Source: an uncultured Flavobacteriales bacterium | GTDB lineage: Bacteria; Bacteroidota; Bacteroidia; Flavobacteriales_G; Salibacteraceae | Assembly: GCA_937899835.1 (NCBI GenBank) | Contig: CALCCE010000285.1 | Span: 1 to 51,195 of the forward strand | Length of the DNA: 51,195 bases | Direction of reading: 5' to 3' | Shown here: one piece after another, positions 45,801 to 51,195 of the stretch | How positions within the stretch are numbered: the stretch's first letter is position 1 | Layout of the letters: every line of letters begins with the position of its first letter | The notes under the pieces: generated by a model | The model's database searches: none | What the model was told of the DNA's origin: nothing | The model's input: the letters and a program-made list of their open reading frames with translations, nothing else | Made by a program: the position numbers and the translations under genes

Positions 45801-46056
45801 GCAGCAACACCCGCGTTAGCCGGAAACGGGATTGAAAACGGGCAAAAAGACTGGTGGCCACAAAGCCTGAAGCACCCGAAGCCAGATAGGCCCATGGCAG
45901 CATGGACAAGTCGAAAACACCCAGGAAGGCTCCGTTGGCGAAAGAAAAATAGGAGGAAACGAAAATGCCCATGAAAAAGGAATGTACCAACAACAAGCCC
46001 ACTCGTTGTTGCTCATCAGCACGTACGCCAAGGGCATTTGCCACCGTTCGAATCAT
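42841..46056 (-). CDS. Transporter-like membrane protein fused to HEAT repeats and a degenerate cNBD-like tail
   Basis: A 1071-residue three-part protein. Residues 1-440 have about twelve transmembrane segments in the MFS/NTP-NDP exchange (Tlc) style: LLLVHSFFMGIFVSSYFSFA, LTRVLLLTLAFLLVLTVLF, FNKLFDRFIRRSIEEPSIKV near the second half. Residues 470-900 are helical HEAT-like repeats (ELTNYAEVLVQHLASTELRR, VLVRLLSVLAKIGGEAALES). The last 180 residues start ILKQVPAFENLPKALLMHLI like a cyclic-nucleotide-binding domain but lack the phosphate-binding cassette. Such fusions occur in Bacteroidota; the substrate is unknown. ATG 46056 overlaps the upstream gene's stop (ATGA). Confidence 0.75.
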   Translation of the reverse strand: MIRTVANALGVRADEQQRVGLLLVHSFFMGIFVSSYFSFANGAFLGVFDLSMLPWAYLASGASGFVATSLFARFQSRFRLTRVLLLTLAFLLVLTVLFRFGLLTLGQQPWLVFLIFIWAGPFLGLIGLQFWNMVSNLFDLRQGKRLFGLIGSGDVLSSILGYLSIPLLLTVMEDAANLMVLGLFGLLTGIFFQVVLIRKFGTQINQETSGEQAAPAEKAKTSTYGFSSLFRHRYFGWVFLLMLVSVFCSYLVDFSFMGAIRLKYAGNPKAITGFIGGFFGAIKLAELLGKTLLTGSVLSRFGIRFGLLLLPLLLLFFALWAVLAGGFSDTTSAGLQVGTLLLLPLAFNKLFDRFIRRSIEEPSIKVLYQPLEDQARQWLQTQTEGSARQLAVVLAGAFLIIGSQYSGFGILQVALTLALLLGGWMWIGHRMAQAYRQNLLSKINQSREEEKAVEAEGSATNMDTAQYLETLCLKAPPEEAIVAFAMLEKLVPGRMSHVVNQWWAGEEWALQLKALAVMERELYLDQLPALQSCATNGWTSTAQQQLKQAIDTLQTAEQWNAAGLQNRADSANSNDRRNAARLLRYCPKTLRTTLAAELLKDAHVDVVRATIHSIPADELTNYAEVLVQHLASTELRRTVFHQLAQGDAALFAALRQAAKWYENAPEVLVRLLSVLAKIGGEAALESLMELQNHPDSTVRSVALRETRRLNLRVGTHESALLKDKIRKDLRFATWLLAARRDLEEETAAEALVEDMEVLYGKALGNVFELLSFFYDASAIQHIKTNLESDDNARQVLALEMMDLLLAEDLKELVAPLLEPGAPGDRLKKLRRDFPQQRLKTDHRLADLLLYDYSQLPTGPRLGALELLAERNSEDLGPVIALTYHHDPILKETAYRVLYRRDESLYFHYIAHETEKFRQHLHNLLQVQNHRQKELSWTALLQILKQVPAFENLPKALLMHLIRHCQQAWWMPSKTIGIPSQKQQPIGFPLQGPIRSSDQNGGLHETCTFELLGLDQERTWQNETLETEFPIAVIWIDAGNFYDLLDRFPELTHTIFQWLRRTESSETLIIST

Positions 46057-46715
46057 AAGGCATCCATTTGTACCAGCGGGTGTTGCGGTTCGCCACTGTA
46101 AGCCCCCGCTTTGCCCCTTTTCAGGTTAATTCGGTAATAGACCAAGCCCAAAATGAGGTTGTCCTGGCTTAAGAGGTCATAGGTATAGGCCGTAACGATG
46201 CCTCCACGTGGTGAGAATCGAATTTTGAAAGTGGGCCCGGCAAAAAAGACAGCTCCTACCCGTAAAGTCTCCCGATAAAAGGCCAGTATACCGGCGTTCA
46301 CTTCCTGCCATTGCAGGTTCATGCTTTCGATCAGAAAAACCTGCGGTTGGGTCAGTCGATTTAGCCCAGCGAAGTAGCGAAGCTCCGTTTTGCTGAAAAA
46401 GCGGTTTTTCCACGCTCTGAAGTTGTAGTCTGTGCGGTAGCCCAACCACTTCCGATGGCGGGAATCGCTGCGGTAGTAGAGGTAATTGTACCATCCTTTC
46501 AAGGTCTTGTGTCCCACCATCAGGTCTACCCGTGCCAGGTCGCTGTGCAGCGAATACATCAAGGGCCGCCACCGCACAATCCAGGGGTCGAGGGTGAGGA
46601 TCCACTCGCTCAGCAAAGTTTGCTTGTGCACCCGCTGTTGGGCTTGCAAGCGCAGGCTACTGCACCACAGCAGGCACAGCAACAACGAACTCATCGACCA
46701 CATCCATTTTTTCAT
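46053..46715 (-). CDS. Small secreted beta-rich protein, unknown function
   Basis: Starts at ATG 46715 with a signal peptide (MWSMSSLLLCLLWCSSLRLQ, cleavage near AQQ); the frame is open to 46757. The 220-residue product is rich in Tyr, Trp and Arg with alternating strands: GWYNYLYYRSDSRHRKWLGY, then RTDYNFRAWKNRFFSKTELR and VGAVFFAGPTFKIRFSP. This would fit a small outer-membrane barrel or a periplasmic protein. Its stop overlaps the start of the transporter-like gene by 4 bases (ATGA). Family not recognised. Confidence 0.6.
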   Translation of the reverse strand: MKKWMWSMSSLLLCLLWCSSLRLQAQQRVHKQTLLSEWILTLDPWIVRWRPLMYSLHSDLARVDLMVGHKTLKGWYNYLYYRSDSRHRKWLGYRTDYNFRAWKNRFFSKTELRYFAGLNRLTQPQVFLIESMNLQWQEVNAGILAFYRETLRVGAVFFAGPTFKIRFSPRGGIVTAYTYDLLSQDNLILGLVYYRINLKRGKAGAYSGEPQHPLVQMDAL

Positions 46716-46737
46716 CGCAGTTCTCCTCCCTTGCACC

Positions 46738-47550
46738 TCATTCAGCATGGACCTCATAGATCACCTGCTCGAAATCCAGGCACACACTTTCGTTGGTAAT
46801 TCGGGCATTGAGTTTTTCGGCCAGGCGGCCATTGTCGGCTTGTAATGCTTTAGCCAAGTAGTTGTTCCATTCGCCCAAGAGTGGCTTTTCGTTCCGAAAT
46901 TCGGAGCGCAGGCGCTTGGCCGTATCAAAAGGATAATCCCACACCCTAATGCGCTGCCAGCGCTGAAAACCAGCTGCCTGAAGCAAGGCAAAGAGCTCCG
47001 ACTCAGCAATAAAATGCCGGTCGCGCGCCAGGTTGGCGAAGCCCGCCAACTCGTCTTTCTTGCGCATCAGTTTCCTGAAAAAGGCCACCGATTCCAGGTC
47101 GAGCAGCGTTTGCCAAATGAAAAATCGGCCGCCAGGGGCCAGCAAGGCTTTCACCTTTTTCATCAAGTCGATCTGCCGGTTAGAGGGAAACTCGTGCACC
47201 ACCATTTTGGCCACTACTATTTCGTAATGTTCCGGTTCCAACGAGAGGTCCAAAAAATCACCACAATAAAATTTAAGGCGAGTGTCAATGGCCGGTCCGT
47301 AGGCTTCGATCAATTCGCTACGGGCGCGGGTCAGTTGCACCGGACTGCGCTCCAATACATGCATTCTTAAGTCGCTTTCCGGGTACGCCTCTAAAAAGGC
47401 CTGCGTAACGGCTCCATAGCCGGCCCCTAAATCGAGCACACAATCACCGGGTTGTGGATCGGCTTGTTGCACCAGGGTTTGAAACAAGTGAGGGGGATAA
47501 TGAGAAATTTCTTCATAGCGCACCACGCGCTGATCGTAATCAAGGGTCAT
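46738..47550 (-). CDS. Class I SAM-dependent methyltransferase
   Basis: The 270-residue protein has motif I VLDLGAGYGAVTQAFLEAYP (SAM binding), then LRMHVLERSPVQLTRARSEL with the acidic ribose contact, LKFYCGDFLDLSLE (motif II/III region), and VKALLAPGGRFFIWQTLLD (post III). This is the common UbiE/small-molecule class. Substrate cannot be inferred. There is no signal peptide, so it is cytoplasmic. It starts 38 bases after the TonB-dependent receptor's stop and ends 22 bases before the next gene, within the long minus-strand operon. Confidence 0.85.
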   Translation of the reverse strand: MTLDYDQRVVRYEEISHYPPHLFQTLVQQADPQPGDCVLDLGAGYGAVTQAFLEAYPESDLRMHVLERSPVQLTRARSELIEAYGPAIDTRLKFYCGDFLDLSLEPEHYEIVVAKMVVHEFPSNRQIDLMKKVKALLAPGGRFFIWQTLLDLESVAFFRKLMRKKDELAGFANLARDRHFIAESELFALLQAAGFQRWQRIRVWDYPFDTAKRLRSEFRNEKPLLGEWNNYLAKALQADNGRLAEKLNARITNESVCLDFEQVIYEVHAE

Positions 47551-47587
47551 GGGTGTAGGGTTTTATAGGGTTAGCGCCTCCTTTAGG

Positions 47588-50359
47588 CTACAGGATATAG
47601 GTGAGCCGAAGCGTATAGTTTCTGGTGGGTTGAGGCACCCGGTAAGGGCGGGCCGAACGAATCCCCGGATCGAAATATTTGTGGTTGAGCAGGTTGTTGA
47701 CAACGAGCTGCAACCGCAATCCGGAAACTCCGGTTGGTTGCCAGGTGAGCGCACTGTGCAGCAGGAATACGGCCGGAAAGCTACTTTCCGGGTTTTGGGG
47801 CACCGAAGTATCCTCTCCGGTGGGTCGCCGGACGATGTAGTTGGCCCGAAGGTTGAAATTGAGGCGTTCTTTTTCGGTGCGTGGATGCCGCCAAAACTGC
47901 AGGTTAGTGCCTGCATTGAGGCGTACATTGGCAATGTCGCCAACGGGCTGAAATTCTCCGGTCGGTTCTTGGGTGATGGGGTCGGGAATGTTGTTGCGGG
48001 GTCGGGTAAGGCTCAGGTTGGCATATACCTGGCAAGGAGGCTGAAACGCTTTTTGCTTGTTGGTAGGAGCCACCCAATAGAACCGATAACTGGCAGTAGC
48101 CTGTAGCCCCAATACCTGTAGTTTGCCAATGGCTTCGTTCTTTTTGTCGGCACTGCCCGGGCTAACGGGCACCTCCCCTATCGCGCCACTGTACCAGGAT
48201 TGGTAAACCACCCAATCGGCAAAAAAGCGTTGGTTGGGATGGTAGGCACCTGAAACCTCGATGTTTTGCACCCGCTCAGGGTCCAGGTTTGGATTGCTTT
48301 CGGTGCGGGTGGTGCCCAACGAATACTTTTCGCGGTTAGAGGCATCTTTAAATGCACTGGCGTAGATCACTTTCCACACCCACGGAGCTTCTGCCCGTAC
48401 GCCACTGGTGGCCTTGCCGGGTGTATACACCAAAGCCAAACGCGGGTTGAACACCAAGCCATAGCCGCCGGTTTGGCGCACCCGGTTAAAATCCAACCGT
48501 GCACCAACGGTAGTTCGAAGCCGGTTTTTCAGCACCTCGTAGGTCCCCTGGGAGTAGGCACCCAAATCCAGCGAAAGAAACAGGTTGCCGCCCGGCTCAT
48601 CGTCCAGCGAACTGCTGCCAATTTCGGCCACACTGGAGTCGGCTGCTGCTGCGGAGGTAGTGGTAATGTAATCTCCCTGAATGGCGCTGTTGCGTACTTC
48701 GATCCCCGAAACGGTGGTGAAACGGTCGGAAGGCAAGTAGACCAATTTGAGTTCGTTCCGAAACTGCCGGGAGGATTGGTAAAAATAGCGGGTGCTCCAA
48801 AAGGCCGATCGGGTTTGTATCAGGTCGTTCGCATCCAGGCTTCCGTTGCTGTAGTTGCGCAAACTGGTGATGCGGGTTTCGTCAGTAACGGTGGTAAGAC
48901 GGTACTGAGCGATGTTGCTCACCAACAACTTTTTGCCCAGTGCATCCGAGTATTTTAAAAAGTAGTGCGACTGTTGCGGCACCCAGAGATCGCCGTTCAA
49001 TGAGGTGGCCCGGGTATTGTCGGTGCCATAAGTTCCCGGGCTGTGTTCGCTGCGCCAAAACTGGTAGCCGCCCACAAAATTGCCTACCCGCAATTCGCCA
49101 CTGAGGTACCAATGTTCCAAGGTATTGGCAAATCCAGGCCGCTCCCCTCCTACTACTTCGTCGAGGGCAGCCTTATCGGCATTGCGTGCGGCTGCTGCAC
49201 CTCGATCATTCAAGGTAGCTACCGAGTCTCCCGCATCATTCACCGATACATCAAAATATCCTTCAGGGTCGTCCCAAGTGGCATCGACCAGGGTATTTCC
49301 CAATTGAGCCGCATAATCAAAACGGTTGTAATCGTCCGGATTGTAGTCGAATTCGGTCACTGGGTTCTCCGAATCAAAATCCCTGACGGTTGCCGAAGAA
49401 AGGTCCATACCCGAAGAGGTAAACCGCCGGCCAGTCACCAAAAAAGAGACGCGCTGGTGCACGCCCGAAATGCTCAAATCGGCATGTGCCGTTTGAAAAC
49501 TCCCGTATCCCACATCGGCCGCAATGCCAAGGGGCAAGGCTCCTTTTCGATCACCTCTCCCGGAAGGCGATTTGGCCATTAGTTCTTCTGGCGAATAGGT
49601 CACCACGTTTACCACACCCAAAAAAGCATTGGCCCCATACATCGTAGATGCCGGTCCGTAGATCACTTCTACCCGTTTCACCATGGTGAGGGGATACTGT
49701 CGGGCCCAGTAGGCCCAGTTGCCCCAAAAGTCGTTTTCTTCAATGCCGTTGATCATGAACAAGGTGCGGTCGGTATTGCTCGACCGGTAGCCACGTTGGT
49801 ACAGGTTGGAATAGGTGCTTCCATAGGTGCGCGAAACATCAAAACCTGGCAGGTCGCTGAACAAGGCCTCCAAGTCGATGTAGCCCCGCTGCATCAGCTC
49901 TTCGTGCGTCAGCACAATCACTGTTGCCGGAGATTCAAACAGGCTTTCGGCACTTTTCGATACCGAGGAAATTTGGGTGACCTGGCGGTTTTGTTTGGAC
50001 TGGCTCACCATAATGCGGAAAGCCAAAGGGTCTTCCAAAGGCGGTTTGTAGGTATCGTCGATTTCGAGAATCTGGTACACGCTTTCCACCGCGCGGTCGT
50101 TGGAATCCAGAGCAAGGTAGAGTTTGGCCAGCCAGCGATGAGCCGAGAGTCGGTCTTGCTCGGTGGGGAAGCCATTTTCTTGTTCGATGCAGCGTTTTAG
50201 TTTTTGAATGGCCGGTTGAAAATTGCCCATTTGATAGTCGCTACGGGCATTTTCAATGCTTTCGTCTCCACAGGTTTGGCCTTTCAAAAGGCCGGGCAAG
50301 CACCAGAGCGCCAACAGGCTGCAGCGCAATAGTTTTTTGGTGAATCGATTGATGGGCAT
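47588..50359 (-). CDS. TonB-dependent outer-membrane receptor with N-terminal TPR-like domain
   Basis: I start at ATG 50359 (TTG 50368 overlaps the previous stop). The 923-residue protein has a signal (LLRCSLLALWCLPGLLKGQ). Residues 30-110 are TPR-like helical repeats (ARSDYQMGNFQPAIQKLKRC, YLALDSNDRAVESVYQIL). A plug domain follows (SPATVIVLTHEELMQRGYID, then LFSDLPGFDVSRTYGS and VKRVEVIYGPASTMYGANAF). A 22-stranded-type barrel ends in LQLVVNNLLNHKYFDPGIRS and YTLRLTYIL with a terminal hydrophobic residue. There is no N-terminal carboxypeptidase-like domain and no SusD partner. Such receptors import siderophores, cobalamin or oligomers; the ligand is unknown. Confidence 0.9.
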   Translation of the reverse strand: MPINRFTKKLLRCSLLALWCLPGLLKGQTCGDESIENARSDYQMGNFQPAIQKLKRCIEQENGFPTEQDRLSAHRWLAKLYLALDSNDRAVESVYQILEIDDTYKPPLEDPLAFRIMVSQSKQNRQVTQISSVSKSAESLFESPATVIVLTHEELMQRGYIDLEALFSDLPGFDVSRTYGSTYSNLYQRGYRSSNTDRTLFMINGIEENDFWGNWAYWARQYPLTMVKRVEVIYGPASTMYGANAFLGVVNVVTYSPEELMAKSPSGRGDRKGALPLGIAADVGYGSFQTAHADLSISGVHQRVSFLVTGRRFTSSGMDLSSATVRDFDSENPVTEFDYNPDDYNRFDYAAQLGNTLVDATWDDPEGYFDVSVNDAGDSVATLNDRGAAAARNADKAALDEVVGGERPGFANTLEHWYLSGELRVGNFVGGYQFWRSEHSPGTYGTDNTRATSLNGDLWVPQQSHYFLKYSDALGKKLLVSNIAQYRLTTVTDETRITSLRNYSNGSLDANDLIQTRSAFWSTRYFYQSSRQFRNELKLVYLPSDRFTTVSGIEVRNSAIQGDYITTTSAAAADSSVAEIGSSSLDDEPGGNLFLSLDLGAYSQGTYEVLKNRLRTTVGARLDFNRVRQTGGYGLVFNPRLALVYTPGKATSGVRAEAPWVWKVIYASAFKDASNREKYSLGTTRTESNPNLDPERVQNIEVSGAYHPNQRFFADWVVYQSWYSGAIGEVPVSPGSADKKNEAIGKLQVLGLQATASYRFYWVAPTNKQKAFQPPCQVYANLSLTRPRNNIPDPITQEPTGEFQPVGDIANVRLNAGTNLQFWRHPRTEKERLNFNLRANYIVRRPTGEDTSVPQNPESSFPAVFLLHSALTWQPTGVSGLRLQLVVNNLLNHKYFDPGIRSARPYRVPQPTRNYTLRLTYIL

Positions 50360-50364
50360 GATGT

Positions 50365-51195
50365 TCAAGGGGTGAGCAATTGTGCAATAAGGTCAGCGGA
50401 TTGGGGCCAAATGCGCACGGTGGCGTCTTGACTCACCGAGACCAGATATGGCGGGCAGAAGGCTACGCGGTGTACCCAACTTCCATGGCGTTTGAGTTGC
50501 ATTTTGTCTTCTCGGCTCGCTGTTGCGTACAGCAGATCGTCGGCGGCCGAAAGGGCCACCATTTGATCAAAACTGCCCGAGGCCAACAAGCGGGTTTTTC
50601 CGGCGGATGCTGCTCCGTAGGCCAGGCCGCTCACCGGCGAATTGGGGTTGTGTATGGTGTTGATGCGGGGAACCCAGGTGTTGCCCTGAGGCGCGAACTG
50701 AACTACTTTTCCATTGGCCAGCCCAACCGCTACTTCTCCCGATTGGGGTTCAACGGCCACCGATTGGCCCGTGGCAGGCAACGCAAAGGCAGTATTCATC
50801 ACCAAACGGTTGGGGGTGCTGCTGTCCAGCAACCAAAGCGAGTCGCGGGTCACTACCGCCAATTGGCGCTGGTTGAGGGCCATTGCGGTGGCCTTAATGT
50901 GGTCTTTTTTCCACTTCCCAGCGGCAATCCACGCTTCGTCTTGCTGCTGAAAAATGACCAACTCTTGTTGGGTAGCTACCGCCAAATACCAGCTGCTTTC
51001 CGCCGGAAGGCACGCCATAGCTACAATGGGACTTTCGCGGTCAAACTCGCCCATTTTGAGGCCGGTAGACCATTCCCATATCACCACTAATCCACTATAG
51101 GTGCCCGCTATCAACCAGGTGCCTTCCGGACTAAAAAGCAGGTGTCTTATTTTCTCGCCTTCGAGGGTGAGCCAGGGTTTGCCGTCCAGCTTTCC
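50365..51195 (-). CDS. WD40/beta-propeller-like protein, 5' end cut by the window edge
   Basis: The frame is open from the right edge (277 codons visible) to TGA at 50365-50367. Blade-like units of about 40 residues are visible: LEGEKIRHLLFSPEGTWLIA then GTYSGLVVIWEWSTGLKMGE; VAVEPQSGEVAVGLANGKVV; SGLAYGAASAGKTRLLASGS then FDQMVAL; HGSWVHRVAFCPPYLVSVSQ then DATVRIWP. WD40-like proteins are scaffolds; in Bacteroidota they are often fused to caspase-like or TPR domains, which would lie beyond the edge. It ends 5 bases before the TonB-dependent receptor, so it leads or belongs to that operon. Confidence 0.8.
   Translation of the reverse strand, partial: GKLDGKPWLTLEGEKIRHLLFSPEGTWLIAGTYSGLVVIWEWSTGLKMGEFDRESPIVAMACLPAESSWYLAVATQQELVIFQQQDEAWIAAGKWKKDHIKATAMALNQRQLAVVTRDSLWLLDSSTPNRLVMNTAFALPATGQSVAVEPQSGEVAVGLANGKVVQFAPQGNTWVPRINTIHNPNSPVSGLAYGAASAGKTRLLASGSFDQMVALSAADDLLYATASREDKMQLKRHGSWVHRVAFCPPYLVSVSQDATVRIWPQSADLIAQLLTP

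Noticed and set aside
46738-51114. Plus-strand frames opposite the receptor and methyltransferase (for example 47549-48106)
   Set aside because: GC-rich codon bias in the real minus-strand genes keeps the opposite frame open. The peptides carry no recognisable motif.

Overview
The window looks like a chromosomal segment of a Bacteroidota bacterium, most likely a Saprospiria-type gliding or marine heterotroph (the class is an inference). Five proteins end in a type IX secretion (T9SS) sorting domain. There are SprB-type repeats, a PorT-like barrel pair, many short-signal lipoproteins, a TonB-dependent receptor, promoters of the Bacteroidota -7 form TAnnTTTG, and no strong Shine-Dalgarno sites. 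I see no rRNA, tRNA, CRISPR array or insertion sequence.

Positions 1-4300 are a worn, duplicated patch. The 3' end of a DUF4437-type cupin gene plus the 5' end of a GNAT gene (1-240) is an older copy of the intact pair at 836-2275. The copy ends in a deletion scar against a broken cyclic-nucleotide-binding-domain gene on the other strand (241-509), followed by another decayed reading frame (584-821). A SnoaL-like lipoprotein, a second GNAT and an outer-membrane barrel follow.

Positions 4300-17000 hold mostly single-gene units: a YCF48-like T9SS protein, an orphan barstar, an NAD(P)-binding protein, a lipoprotein with a possible GldM-like domain, a second copy of the barrel, an M19 dipeptidase, a SnoaL-like lipoprotein, a long Cys/Met-type PLP enzyme, a decayed lipoprotein, two unknown proteins, and monomeric NADP isocitrate dehydrogenase with a clear promoter and terminator.

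Positions 17000-26000 start with the most striking regulatory region: four exact-period 24-bp direct repeats plus two inverted repeats, upstream of a Fic protein with an antitoxin-like winged-helix N-terminus. Convergent to it is a coupled operon (histidine kinase, phytoene-desaturase/HpnE-like flavoprotein, carotenoid-type membrane protein). Then come a signal-less NMT1/THI5-like binding protein and a coupled membrane-protein/lipoprotein pair.

Positions 26000-40500 carry four minus-strand T9SS cargo genes: a metallophosphoesterase-like protein and three giant beta-helix adhesin-like paralogues (1275, 1496 and 1501 aa). None of the T9SS machinery is in the window. A small secreted cysteine protein with a strong terminator follows at 40826.

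Positions 41437-51195 are one tightly packed minus-strand operon running in from beyond the right edge: WD40-like protein, TPR/TonB-dependent receptor, SAM methyltransferase, small secreted protein, a 1071-aa transporter-HEAT-cNBD-like fusion, a GH19/peptidoglycan-binding lysozyme-like protein, and a 123-aa unknown. Spacings are -4 to about 100 nt. By eye this part is more GC-rich than the left half.
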